Below, piece by piece: positions 34,641-47,161 of a stretch of 64,000 nt of DNA (positions are counted from its first letter, which is position 1; each line of letters begins with the position of its first letter). Source of the stretch: Zhengitettix transpicula (Eukaryota > Arthropoda > Insecta > Orthoptera > Tetrigidae); NCBI GenBank assembly GCA_037074705.1, contig CM073592.1:87485129-87549128 (forward strand), in the 5' to 3' direction. Below the pieces are notes generated by a model that worked only from the letters and a program-made list of their open reading frames with translations, was not told the DNA's origin and searched no databases. Made by a program: the position numbers and the translations under genes.

Positions 34641-35740
34641 CACCCCTTTTACTTACGGGTTTAAATTAGACACTAATCGGGAGTGACCTAATGAAACTGA
34701 GCGAACATGAAAACTTCCTCGCTAATTGGATAGTTTTCGCATAATTTTTTTAATGCGAATGAATACCTTTCAATCATACCAGTAGAGATGCTAATGGTGT
34801 CTTATCTCTACAGTATTTATTCCTGGATCGTCAGAAATTAGTTCTACGCATTCATTAATAAGTTAATTTGCATAAAAGTCGTGTATACTAAAATATAGAT
34901 TATCTGATTAACATTATGTTTTATTTCTCTACTTTCAGCATCCCCCCTCTCTGTCCTATGTTATACTAAACGGAAGAGGCCATCAAGTGGGTGGCCCTCG
35001 TGTAGTTTATCAACGCCAAAAACAAGTTCATTTGTGGTAAAAAAATGTGACAATCGAAATGTTTATCTCTTCGGTTGTAAGTAAGCTTCACATTACATCA
35101 GTATTATGTCACCATGTATACACAAAAATGTAGAAGTCAAGTAGGTCTTTTGATAACTTAACAGGAAGGAATTTGAGTACCTGGTGTTGGGGAAGAACCT
35201 TCTTGTTTAACGCGGAAAGAAAATGGAACTCAATCTTGGAGGAAAAGAAAACACAATATAAAACAGGCTTTCATGCTTATGATATGAAAAATACTCAAAT
35301 GTTTTAGTAAATAAACAAACAAAACTTTTATTTCAGTGTCACAAGAAAATAATTTTAAAAATATACAATAAATCAACTCATAATGATGAAAGTAACATTA
35401 AAGATAGACGTATAAGGCACACGGTACATTTTGTCAGTTATTTCATGTTTGAAACTTTTATCTTACATTTAAATAATTTTTCTCGTATTGCATCAAAATA
35501 TGATCACTCCAGGTGAAAGCATTTAGCTCCCCTTCTTGAATACTAGTAATGCGTCTTGGGTTTGGAGAACGTTGACTTACTAGCTATGAAATAAATAAAT
35601 TAATAAAGCAATGGTTGTGGATCATAATGTTTTTGTCATAGTAACGAATTAAAAATATAACTAAAAATATAGGTATTAATTTTCGTCCTGATTGGAGAAA
35701 TAATAGGAACAAATTAACTTATAATGATCACTATTGATTA

Positions 35741-35748
<8 letters not shown>
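34641..35748. other. Gene-free segment
   Basis: AT-rich with nothing recognised. It ends in a (TA)n tract. Confidence 0.4.

Positions 35749-35799
<51 letters not shown>
35749..35799. repeat. (TA)n microsatellite bordering L3
   Basis: A TA run with one TG interruption directly precedes the L3 terminus. Confidence 0.9.
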
Positions 35800-35801
<2 letters not shown>

Positions 35802-36807
35802 TAATAAACAACAAGTAAGCTTTATTTAATTTTTGAAGAATTTGCCCCTCGTTGTGGTGCCAAAATGTAATAAACAATAAGTAGCCTTTAATTAATTTAA
35901 AGGAAAAATTAATAAAATTATTAATATTTAAAGTTTTTATTTCTTAAAACTGTCCAGTATTATCCCTATATTTGTACCCCGGTCATTGATCAAAATTATT
36001 TACAATTTATGTTGTTCTAGAAAATACACATCAATATTTACAATCCAATATGTTGAAAATCTCTTAATCTCAGGGTCATCACTGGGTTTGATAATTAGAA
36101 CACGATAAATGTATAATTTGACTATTAACAATTTAAAATATAAAAAAATAAACCTAAAAACAATATGAAATATAAGTAGAATGAAAGATGAACTAAATGA
36201 ACTCTGAAGGATATCTGATTACCCGTTTAATTATTGTTTACAAATTTATCAAAATTATGTTACTTACGGACCGTCGGTCTGGTACCAGAACAATCAATTT
36301 TACCTCATTCGGACACTTTTACACACTTTAATTTTTAATATCAGGCCTTGGTTTTCACTGATTCTACACTTCACTTAGAAATTCGGCAAGTTTGACTGTA
36401 TTTCGTTGACTGCTCCGCTCCACAATAATTTACCAATGTTCTCCTGGAACAATTTCTGCACGAATATTTTGAAAAGTTCTATTCTGACGAAAACTGCTAT
36501 TTATTTCCAATATTTACGATGCAATACTTCCGTGAATATTTTACTTTGTATTAATTCACAACTTTAACTGGTAATACTTTAACGACGTCTAGTCTCTGCT
36601 CAAGTTTTATAATTTTTTCCTGCACATCGCAATCTTTCTTCGCGAACTAACTATTGTAGTGCCTCCCGGGTTTTAGCGCGCATTTCCCTTTCGGCATTTC
36701 ATAAAAGTAACAGACAGAGCTCAGCGCTATTGTCGCTTTTGATCACTCAAATACCGCTAACAATTTAAGTTATCTAAAATGAATTAATGGCTTAATTAAT
36801 TGGAATT

Positions 36808-36810
<3 letters not shown>
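35800..36810 (-). mobile_element. Family L element, copy L3, with duplicated LTR end
   Basis: This is a minus-strand copy whose 3' terminus (TTATTACA on the minus strand) is at 35800, against (TA)n. About 66 bp further in, at 35866, a second copy of the same terminus occurs. Between them lies a short insert whose minus-strand sequence TTTTGGCACCACAACGAGGG looks like an LTR-element primer-binding region. The body carries the family blocks (CTGGTACCAGACCGACGG, AAAACCAAGGCCTGATA and CTCAGGGTCATCACTGGGTTTG reversed). The right end (TTGGAATTAAAA) is a mutated form of the 5' terminus and abuts (TA)n at 36811-36846. Confidence 0.7.

Positions 36811-36846
<36 letters not shown>
36811..36846. repeat. 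(TA)n microsatellite
   Basis: A pure TA run directly flanks L3 on its other side. Confidence 0.9.
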
Positions 36847-36849
<3 letters not shown>

Positions 36850-39561
36850 TCTTATATGAGTAGAAGTTCACGTTCTGCAAATTCTCAATTGAATTATTCC
36901 TGAGCAGTATTTCATTTATACAATCTCAGTATCGACTCATTTCTTCCGATACAAAATTGAAATAACTAAATTTTTGGATAGCTTTATTACTTCTTATATG
37001 TAAAAATGGTTTATAGAACCTATAACGTTCATATACGAGTATAGAAGTAAACATAGTCCAATATCTATGGACAATATCTAGAAAATGTAGATTGAGCCAC
37101 GAGTTGCAATCAATTATTTTAAAATGAAAACGATGACCATAACTAGAATATTTTTGGATATTCTGCATGCTTTTTATACTAATTTTTTGACTATTCCCAA
37201 AAACAACAATACTTTAGTATCAATGAGTAAAACACGTTAAGGAACACAGGCCGGAATTAGTTGATGATTAAACAATGGTAGTAGGTCAACGATTTGCTGT
37301 CTTATGCTTTACAATTACCGGAACACTTAGCAAAAAATAAATACCGCATTTCTTTACATATATCATAAGTAACGGTATTTAAATTATAAATTCTCTTAAT
37401 TTTATTCAATTTACAACTTCTGTTAAGTGTCGATTTTTTTAATAGAATTATTTTGTGATTTAAGTAAACGTAAAAGTTTCCTATTAAATATTTAACGTTA
37501 CAACTCACCTTTTAAAGAGAAAAATAATTATTCACGGAGAGAATTGAACGTCTCAAAGTGTGGCTTTTTCCAGAACCATCCAATTAACGGAATAATCGTA
37601 TGGTTGAGAGTTATATTTTTATCACTTAATAAAATATTCAGTTAAGATTTGCAAACAAGCGGATTTAATTTACGCCACATTAATTTGTAAATAAAATATA
37701 ACATTTTTCGGTTATTTATGATACATATTTTTAAAATAAAAATACGGTAGGCTAGTGAAAATTGTGAAATGATAATGGGGGAGGTGTGATGTTTATTATC
37801 CGTTAGATAAATTAAAATTGAAAGAGTTATTTCACTTCAATCCTTATAGGTCGGTTAAGTAAGCATGTCCAAATAAAAAAAGGTTCGCAGGAAAACTTAA
37901 ACTTACGTATATATTTGGATACGATATGATATGATATGAACACTTGATGAGGCTCTTAGATTGTCTTATTTATATGCACGTGTAAGACAAAAATCTTAGA
38001 GCTTGACTATACTATAGTGATATATTTTTAAGCGTAAGATGTTAGGTACCTAAAAATATGGCATATCATTTCAAGTGTTTATCAAACTACATATAAATAA
38101 AATTTGAGGTGAATATCATGAAAATTTCAGGATAATTACTGTATAAGACATAGCTTAACTATTTCAATTTTTATTACTTTATAAGCATAGAAAAGCAGAA
38201 GAAAAAATCATGTGCTTAATCAACGATAATCAAAGGATTAGAACACAGCTGGGGAAATAAAAATACAACTTAATTGATATAGATAGATTGGAGTAGTTTC
38301 CACATGTTTTCTTGAACGATTAAACGCGTTTAATTTAACACTTATCGATACAAGTGGGCAATTGTGATCTGGTCCGTCGTACAATTAAAAACCTACGTCA
38401 CCAAAGTAGAATTTCAAGCATTGGTTACTAAAACATCTTTAATCTCACGTTGGACAATGGTTTAGTCATTGGCCAATTTTTCTGTAAAATTCACCGGCGT
38501 ATAGAATTATTATTGAATATTAGTGAGTTTCTCTCGATTAAGTGGTATAAAATGAAAATTTACACACGATACTTGGAAATGCAATCATAATTTTCACGTG
38601 GTGTTTGTTCAATACCAAGTTTGTTTTTCTGTTTGTAAGGTCACACGTAGAACTGTTTACAATTAATTTGTGTCCCGGGTAGTAAAAGGTTCATTAATTG
38701 TCTATATTATTCAATCTACGTTACTTCGACATTTCAGTCACGGTTACAAAAACAAATAACGAAAATGAAAATAGCAATTACATAACAAATCTTCCTGTTT
38801 GATAATTGAAGGTCTACATATTGAGTCTAATTCCCGTGGAATCGTTGAAATAATATTTTTTAATTTGCCTCTAATTGAATAATTATTGACAAAATATTAT
38901 AGTCCGTTTCAAATAGGAGCCGTTTTTGTTGTAAGAGAATTACACGAACGTTGCCGCATCGACAATAATGAATGATGATAAAACCTTATAGCAGAAATAA
39001 AAATCGTCGCACGAATTTGATTCGTCGGCGCAAGGAAGAGCTTCAAGGACACCGTGACTCCCATTTAAAAAGCAATGTGGGTATTTAACACTGATCGTGT
39101 TATCAATTATCGGGATTCATTGGTTATGAAGAACTTGGTTGTACTCAGAGCTCGAATCTACTATGTGCGAAACAATGTTTTGTAATTAACACTTGCTACT
39201 GATTTAATTTGTAGCAAGCAGGGTAGTAGTAAGCGAAGTAGATTTAAATAAGCAGATGTTTCAATACAGATAAGTTACGAAGCTATGACAAAAACACATA
39301 AATTCACGCTAGAACAAGGTGTTACTTATTAAAATTACAATTTTAAAATTACAGTGACATGAGTGTATGGCAGATAACTAATCTACACTATCACGTGGGG
39401 TAAATAAGTTACGAGTTTACTGTTTCACTTTTATAAAACAAATAATGAGTCTTTCTCATCAGGGTTAGTGGGTGTAATTACAAGTGTTAACCTAATACCC
39501 ACACTTTGAATACTGCATATAAGTCAAGCAAAGAAGGTAATTTTACACAATTCTCAGTGAC
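36847..39561. other. AT-rich gene-free segment
   Basis: This is 2.7 kb without a recognised gene or repeat family. A short ATATGAT triplication occurs near 37924. Confidence 0.45.
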
Positions 39562-40705
39562 TGGCGTTGCCCAGGTATTTATTGAAATTATCCCGAAATA
39601 GGAATTGATTCGACACTAATCTCTTGGTAAACAGTTCATATAACCAGAATCAATATCGCCAATGTTTGGAATATTTACCCATTTACGTTCACCTCCCCGA
39701 CCCAATCCCTCGGCAAGTAACTTTAAATAAATCATGATGATGACTGACAGTCTTCGGGAATTCTCCTACTACATAAAATAAAAGTGTCTAAATATAACAA
39801 CGAAATAAAACCGTAATTTAATAAGGTCGGAAACTACTCCCGGTACCTTGAAGGAGTAAAGAAAGACAACCTTCAAGTAAATTGAGACACACTGTTTAGG
39901 AATGTTTTTAAATTCCACCCCCTCCTCCCCCACCCCTAGAGACGTAAGGTGTGCTTAAGCCCTGAGTGTTTTTTTTTTCCTGGATCGTAAGTCACATGTG
40001 TCTAAAGTTTGTTAGAAATTACACCCTCTTCCACATCCACAACTAGCAACTGAGTTACACATTAAACAGTATGGTAAATGTCAGAATTAAACTCATTGAC
40101 GTCGGTAACCACGGATTTGACAATTATATCGGTTGTTTCGCGTTATTTTTAAGTAACGGCCCTCTACCCCCACCCTTAGTAGTAGTGTCTTCCAATGCTG
40201 AACGGGGTTGAAATTATACACTAAACCATCTGAATAAGAAAGTATTAATCTCATCAACATCGAAAACTAATTATTCGACACGACGGCCGTTCTCAGCAAG
40301 TTTCCAAATTCCTCCCCCAACCCCACTCCTAGGGATGAAATGAATATTAACCAGTATGGTCAATGCAAGAGTTAAACTCATTGACATCCATAACGCTGGA
40401 TTTGACACCAATCTCGGTTTTTCGCGTTTTTTTTATGTAACGCCTTTATTGGTGATTTAAGGGTACGGAATTATACCCTAAATACATCTGGTAGAAAGTA
40501 TTCATCACATAGACCCCAAAAAGTAATTAATCGACGTTAATATCGGCCGTTATAGCATGCTTTTAATTTTAACCCACCTTCACCCCTTGGGACTTGCGTA
40601 ACGCTTCGAAATGCAGACAGAAACCTTCACGGGAGTGCGCACAACAACTCACGAAAGTTTCATCGCAATCGTATGAATGGTTTAGGAGCTAACAGACATT
40701 TACTT

Positions 40706-40709
<4 letters not shown>
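39562..40709 (+). repeat. Family X dispersed repeat, near-complete copy
   Basis: It begins with a head (GACTGGCGTTGCCCAGGTAT) related to the heads at 44266 and 52350. It passes through the subrepeats with TTTCGCGTTATTTTTAAGTAA and GAAATTATACACTAAACCAT, and ends with CGGGAGTGCGCACAAC, AATGGTTTAGGAGC, and CAGACATTTACTTTAC running into (TA)n. Its 3' half matches 5410-7405 block by block. I cannot assign it to a class. Confidence 0.65.

Positions 40710-40744
<35 letters not shown>
40710..40744. repeat. (TA)n microsatellite
   Basis: A TA run lies between the end of family X and the start of L4, so it is the tail of X and the landing site of L4. Confidence 0.9.
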
Positions 40745-40747
<3 letters not shown>

Positions 40748-41645
40748 AGTAATTAGTAATTAATCCATTGTTATAATTGCAAAGTAAAGGACTCATTATT
40801 AGAGTATATAAAGCGTGCACCGCGACAAAGCGGGCGGCGAGACAAAAGAACCATTGTTAAGACGCACGCATTCGAAATTCTACGAGACGAACAGCAGTCT
40901 ACGGCGAGGAGCGAAAGAGTACAGTTTGAGTCAACGAGGAGAGACGAGTTTAGTTGGTTGGACGGCATACACAGAGACGCGGGCAGATGTTCATCAAGTA
41001 AAGAGTGGCAGCCAAAACCTTATTAAGAGTGGTGTGGCACACAGAATTTCATCGAGTAAAGTTTGGACATATAATTCGATCAAGTAAAGGTCGCAGGAAA
41101 GTTTCTCAATAAGTAAAGCCACAAGCAGTAACCTAATAATTTCCTGCCGCAGTAAAAAACTCAATAAGTAAAGAGACCGTCACCGATGTCACCGAGAGGA
41201 AGTTGTTAATGATCTGACTGACCATTAATTCGGAAGGAGTAGCCGTTTCCAGCTGCGAGAACATCAAGTTTCGACAAGTGTTTTGGTAACCAATTTAAAT
41301 TCAGTGATATCCCCAAAAACGTGTGCACAGAAAACCCCAAAATTGAGACCTGGTCGGCCGTAAGTAAAAGAACTCTAAATTTATTTGTAAACCATTTCAT
41401 TAAGATACGTCAGATCGTTCTTCAATTATTTCTTTTCTTTAATTATTCAGTTCTTTAATTGTTTTGTTAGTTAATATAAAATTCAATTCACCCATTTATC
41501 AAACCCAGTAAAGACCCTGAGATTTTAAATATTATTGTGTAATTTTTTATATTGTATATAACTTCATTAATAAATTTTGTTTAATTCTTCAAATAAATAT
41601 TTTTATTCAGCCACAGCCATCAGTCTATTATTATAAATTATTACA
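40745..41645 (+). mobile_element. Family L LTR, copy L4
   Basis: It starts TGTAGTAATTAG and ends TTATTACA, with TA runs on both sides. It contains CCCAGTAAAGACCCTGAGA and AATAAATTTTGTTTAATTC near the 3' end, both seen in L7 and (reversed) in L3 and L6. The 90-codon plus frame (40815-41087) is LTR sequence with several AGTAAAG repeats and is not considered a gene. Confidence 0.75.
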
Positions 41646-41657
41646 ATATATATATAT

Positions 41658-42657
41658 TGTACTAATCAACAGGTAGGCTTTAATTAAATGAAAAGATAAT
41701 CAAAATTTAAAACATAAAATAATATTTATTATCAAATTGTGGCTTAAAACTCAAAAACAATTACAATCAAAATTTTTATATCTCAGGGCCTTTACTGGGT
41801 TTGATGATTAGGACACGATAAATGTAGAATTTGACTAATTAACAATTCAAAATATAATTTACCTAAAATAAAACAATAATTCAATCAATGAAAAGAAAAC
41901 TAGAAGAAAGCGAACGAACGAAATCTGACTTTATTCTTTAATTAGCTTCTACAATATTATTCAAAATTATGTTACTTACAGACTGTTGGTCTGGTACCAG
42001 AAAAATCAAATTTTTACCTCATTCGGACACTTTTGCACTTAATTTTTACTCATCAGGCCTTGGTTTTCACTGACTCTAATTAATACTTTTTAGTTTGCCA
42101 AATGTTGGTTCTCTGTTCGTTAAGGATAAGTAATTCACTCGTTCCGACAAAAATTAGACGCTGGATGCAATTACTTGGTCTTCCAAAATTGAAACAATGG
42201 TCTAATTTGAGAATTAAATTAGACTTCTGCACTCAAAATATTTATCGATGAATATTTGGATGTTTATTTCACAGACTGCAACTTATAACAAAATTGTTCT
42301 AACTGGTCTCGCTGTTTTACTACCGGTATCTGGACTCTTTCTAAATACTTCATCCGTCCACAGCAATCTTTTGACACCAATTCTCATTATTCCTTGTTCC
42401 GTACTTTGCAATCTCTCTCCACCAACCCTATCCTAGCTGGCTGTAGACGTAAAACTTACTCAGTCTTTCCTGGCTGGCTGTAGACGTAAAACTGACTTAG
42501 ACTTTCCTGCGCGCAAACGCCATTTTGACATTTCGACAAAGCAGCCGAGCTCGCTTCTCCATTGTTGCGTTGTTCGATCAGACCGCTATAATGGATTTAT
42601 CAAACAATTCAAATTTTATGTCCAAACAATTACTCGCCTAATTAATTGGCATTTTAA
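41658..42657 (-). mobile_element. Family L LTR, copy L5
   Basis: This is a minus-strand copy whose 3' terminus (TGTACTAATCAAC at 41658 on the plus strand) faces the 3' terminus of L4 across about 12 bp of TA. It carries TCTCAGGGCCTTTACTGGG, GGTCTGGTACCAG and GATCAGACCGCTATAATGG. The block CTGGCTGTAGACGTAAAACT occurs twice (about 42438 and 42472), as a short internal duplication. The right end abuts (TA)n (42658-42678). Confidence 0.75.
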
Positions 42658-42679
42658 TGTATATATATATATATATACT

Positions 42680-44265
42680 GTAGTTGGCTTACAGTTTTGG
42701 TAAACCTTAACTCAACACTTCTCGCTCTCCTTGGAGCAATTCCGGATCCCTCTGTCTGCTCAAGTCTCTACGACGTCTCAACACATGCTCGATGTTTCTG
42801 GAAGCACGTCGCGTAAACGCAGGGCGCCATGCCTTGGTTGTCTCTCCGATTAGTGTCCCAAAATGACACAGCGTCACTCTCCGTCATTGGCTGGCGACGA
42901 CGTGTCTTTCGAGATGCTTCCAGAACGGAAACCTTCTCGAAAAAAATCCTCTTATTCAATCAACGTTCTTCATTATCGCACGATCGAGAAAATATGATCC
43001 AATTAAATGTCTCTTTTTGTTAACTGGGCAGGAAATTCATCTGGCGTGCATCTCGACAATTACGACAGACAAGATCATATCAACAATTGAAACACAACTG
43101 TTTTCCAATACTGCAGTATCGTTATTTAAACAAACTGTCTGCTTCCACAATAAAGCAAAATAATAATTAACAAGTAATTAAATGAACGAGTAATAAACAG
43201 AAAAAATCAACTCGACAGGCGATACGAGTTCATTAAGCTCCATTCAGCAAACAGTTACGTCATTGTCACGTGATAAAAATATAATTACAGTGTTCGTAAT
43301 AAATAAAATGATTTTAAACGCTGGCACAAAAGTATCAGGTAAATATTTTTAAAAAATAATAGAGGCCAATGATAATAAGGAAGTTTACCGGTAAAACAGT
43401 CAATTTTCTAAAAGTGCTGTCTGACGTTGGAATTTTCGTTAAAAACAAAAGAATTATGTCAAGTAAAAACGGTAGATGAGATTCACTATCTGATCTATAT
43501 GAAACATTTAATAATAATGCAAAAATTTTATTGCTAATAATTTACATTATCCTATTTCATTCTTTATATCTGAAAAGGTTTCATTTTCGGAGGTTATAAA
43601 TTTTTATAAGGAATAACCCTTCACTCAAAACTCCTTTATTCCGTTTACGAATTTTGTTTTCAGGTAATGTCATTGTATGGATAAATCGTCATGGTTCCTT
43701 GAATTCAATATATTACTGTACATATGAAGTTAATTTAAAAATTATTTTCAAGACGTTATGGAAACACTACTTCACGTACTGATCAAATATTTACGTTTCA
43801 GTGTATATTTGTGCCCCCTGTCTCCGCCTCCACCAAAACCCCCTAAAAAATAAGTATACTCCTTTCTTTTCACAATTTCAAAATTTAAACTATATTTCTT
43901 TTACTTTTATGTACCATCATATTCAAAATGTCTATATAATAATGATTAAATTATTGTTAGTGTCAGAGAAACCTGATGTTTGGTATTAATTAAATTGCAA
44001 ATTCATTGCTACAGTAATAAAGCAACATATGGAAACTATTGTTATTCTGTCTAACTAGCATACGTTAGTTGAATTCTTTTTTTGAAATTTAATAATTGAA
44101 AAATAGAGAAGTAATTCATGGAGAAATAAATTTGAGAAATGAGAATTTGCTAGGAGCAGAAATAATAGTTAAGGTTTATTACTTCTTCCGCGTATCATCT
44201 TTATGTCTTCCTTACTACTGCAGACACATTAACTATCGAATAACGAATACTTTTTATTATTATAG
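42680..44265. other. Gene-free segment
   Basis: No gene was recognised. Frames on both strands at 42768-43023 (62-64 codons) overlap in a GC-richer patch but have no recognised domain. Confidence 0.4.
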
Positions 44266-44960
44266 TATACTAGCTAAGTGTCCGGCTTTGCCGGGTATTT
44301 ATTTAGATTAAACCGGAAAAGGGAATTAAATCTACGTTAATCTCTTGATAATTTAGAATATTTTGTATATTTTATATTTCCCCTTTTCATCTCCCTCCCC
44401 CACATATGCCAAAGGGGACTCAACTTCTACGTAAACAGTATGTTTGATGTCACTAAGAAACTCAGTTTGTCCGAAATTGACACGAATATAAATCATTTGT
44501 ACATTTTATAATCCACCTCTTGATGGGACAGAACTCGTATTTAACCGGCATCGGGAGTGCCATTGATTGTCTCATTATAATAATGATAATGTTTTCAACG
44601 TTATTATATACTATTATTCACCTTCTCACCACTATTCTACCAGACGTCTCTTCCAATGGTGGCTTAATTTTCACTTAACCGGAATGGTGAATGTAAGCAC
44701 TGAACGCATTGATCCCCAACAACGGTGAATTCGACACCAATCTTTGTCTTTTTCACATTACTTTAAACCTCATCTGTAGGGCAGTCTCGTTCCATGCCTT
44801 TAAGGGTTCAAATTACACTTTATACACATTTAGTCTCATAAATGCCGAAAAATATAAGCCGTTTCCACATATTTATAAAATGCCATCTTCTTTCGTTATC
44901 CATAGGGATGTTTAAGTTTTCTTACCTCCACAGTGTTTGCTCCTTGATCGTAAGTGACAT
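44266..44960 (+). repeat. Family X repeat, partial copy
   Basis: It begins at the head ACTAGCTAAGTGTCCGGCTT followed by TGCCGGGTATTTATTTAG. Degenerate subrepeats and the GTTTGCTCCTTGATCGTAAG block (seen at 6520 and 39985) follow. It lacks the family's terminal block. Confidence 0.6.
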
Positions 44961-46047
44961 GTCATATGTACGAAATTTCGTTGAATTGATCCACTCATAA
45001 ATTAATAATTGAATTTACATAACAATAATGAATAATAAGATAACATATTATGCTTTGTTTCGCAAAAACGACAGTTCGGCAAACGCGACTCGATAAAAGG
45101 CCATTTGTGGAAAACTATCCTTCGGGATAATGTCATCGGAAAAACGTGCACCGGATTCCGGGACATACAAACATTTTTATTTAATAGATGCTTACATTTT
45201 TGTGTTATTAATAGATTTTTATAGGAATGAATCAATTAAATTTCATCACTAATTTTAGCATCTTTTAAGGTAATTTATAAATAATATTGAATTTTCCTTT
45301 ATGCATCAAAGATGGGCTATTACTTTATATCCAACAGAGAAATATTTCGCATAAGATCGCTTCGTCCACATTCAAATAAGTCTAGTTCGTGCGATTATTC
45401 TGTCCGTAAATTTGTTTCAGTATTTGAAACTAAAACTAAAACTATATTGGCCACAAAATCACGTATCGCATTAACTCTTTGAATTTTCTCCCGAGCGTGC
45501 AATCTAAACCGTTATATACTTGTAGGATTCTGTTTTGAAATGACTGTTTTTGTAATGTTAAAAGAAAAAAATCGTATTATAATCAAATATTCTTGGTTTA
45601 TCAGCCGGCTCAATTGTATATTAAAACACCGAAATTCAATACACCGGGACAGCGTATGTTGACAGGAATCCCTTTGAAAAGTCGCTTGTATAATTTTCAT
45701 TTTGATGTTATTATAATCATATTTAATGTTAGTATTACGATAAAAATTATACAGCAGCTGTTAAAAGGATTTTCTGTTTATTTTAGCTGTTATAATACTT
45801 CAGGATGCATTTTATTTCAAATAACATAAAAATAGGTTCGGACTTGAAGGAAATTTTCATTTTAGAGTAGGTGTTATCTCTTTCTTATACAACTAGTTGG
45901 AATGAGGGACGTGTCTCAAGAATAATTACAAAAACAGGTAAAAGAACTACACCGAAATGTGTTAATTTATTCTATCGTAAAAGGATCTTTTAAACGGGGA
46001 AGCACTCTGGTGGATTAAGTAACGTTCATGTGACGTGTACATCCAGG
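44961..46047. other. Gene-free segment upstream of the defensin gene
   Basis: No gene was recognised. The last few hundred bases are presumably the defensin promoter. GGGGAAGCAC at 45996-46005 resembles, but does not match, a kappaB (GGGRNNYYCC) site; I do not call it. Confidence 0.4.
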
Positions 46048-46055
46048 TATATATA
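46048..46055 (+). promoter_or_regulatory. TATA box of the defensin gene
   Basis: TATATATA lies 41 bp before the ATG. This puts the expected transcription start about 15-20 bases before the start codon, giving a very short 5' leader, usual for small immune peptide genes. Confidence 0.6.
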
Positions 46056-46095
46056 CGAGCAGTTGAAAGTTATTTAGCGGAAAATTCTGAAGACC

Positions 46096-46935
46096 ATGAA
46101 GGCCATAACAGCTACTCTGTTGACGCTGGTGATCTCCACCATTATAGTCAATAAAACATCTGCAGCACCTGGTAAGCAAGAAATCTTGACCTGTACTTCA
46201 TTCGCGCAATTAATAGATGCATATTTATTGTTTTCGCTAGTCCAATAATTAGCTAAATAACTTTTTTAAATAAAATTGATAAAAGCTACAATAAAGTCAA
46301 GAGCCAAACCTGAACTTTTTGAAGAGCAATAGACCGTAGTAGCTCGGTTGGTTTCCTAAATAATTATTACGGTTCCAAACAAACTGCATGAAATGCGCAT
46401 AAACTATGTCTCTATTTGTATAAATAAACGTTGAAATTTAATTTTTCTATTATAAATTCCAAAATAAAAAATATTTCGAGCCACATATAAAACCAAATAC
46501 ATTTCGTTTCAAAATTGATAAGATTTAAACAAAGGTTTAGACAACGGAAGAGTTCAAAACAGATTATACTTTCTTTTTTCGAAGTTCCGAATGTTTTAGT
46601 TCTATTTATTCCGATAAACAATCTATGCACCGAAACAGCGTTGAACGTATGACAAGTATCACTGTAACTATCAGCGGACTGTTCCCCATATTTAATTAAG
46701 TATATAAGCACATTTTCTGAGAAATATAACACTTTTTTGTAAATTGAAGGTGATAATTAATGCTTGCAATAATTCCGCAGCTGAAGAAAGGTCAGGTCGG
46801 GAGAGACGAGTTGTCTGCGATGCCTTAGCCTTTCTTGGTGACTTGACGACCTCTATATGCGCTACGAGATGTGTAGGCATGGGTAAAAGGGGTGGTTACT
46901 GCAGCAGTCATGGTATCTGCACCTGTAGGGATTAA
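46096..46935 (+). CDS. Insect-type defensin, two exons (46096-46171 and 46781-46935)
   Basis: This encodes a 76-residue secreted antimicrobial precursor, the only host gene I can support. Exon 1 encodes a signal peptide (MKAITATLLTLVISTIIV..., likely cleaved near TSA|AP, residue 23). A good donor (G|GTAAGC) and acceptor (CCGCAG|CT) join in phase 1 across a 609-bp intron. Exon 2 holds a very short pro-segment ending in the furin-type site RERR (residues 32-35) and a 41-residue mature peptide beginning VVCDALAF. Six Cys are spaced C-x13-C-x3-C-x9-C-x5-C-x1-C. The CxxxC and G-x-C elements (residues ...RGGYC, GICTC) mark the cysteine-stabilised alpha-beta fold of insect defensins. Members kill mainly Gram-positive bacteria after Toll/Imd-type induction (family knowledge). 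The ATG context is ACCATGA, and the stop is TAA at 46933. The pro-segment (about 12 residues) is shorter than in most insect preprodefensins. Confidence 0.9.
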
Positions 46936-47155
46936 ATACTTAATATAAATTCCAATATTAGTTTTTAAAATTGTGAATTTTCATTGTTGAAGATCCTTGT
47001 GAGTACATATTTATTGTATATGAAGGCTTGTATTTATTAATTTTTGTATCTATCATTTAATGGCTTACAGAAATCTGTGATGTAAAAAAAATTTAAGTCT
47101 CAATGACCAATTGTATATATTCATTCCTGTAAACTATTTTGTTAGACTACTAGTA

Positions 47156-47161
47156 AATAAA
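47156..47161 (+). terminator. Poly(A) signal of the defensin gene
   Basis: AATAAA lies about 220 bp after the stop codon and is followed by AT-rich sequence. It is the first canonical signal downstream in the 3' region. Confidence 0.6.

Noticed and set aside
45996..46005. Possible kappaB site GGGGAAGCAC upstream of the defensin gene
   Set aside because: It departs from GGGRNNYYCC in the 3' half; too weak to call without comparison.
46412..46732. 106-codon minus-strand frame in the defensin intron
   Set aside because: AT-rich, no domain, inside an intron with well-matched splice sites.
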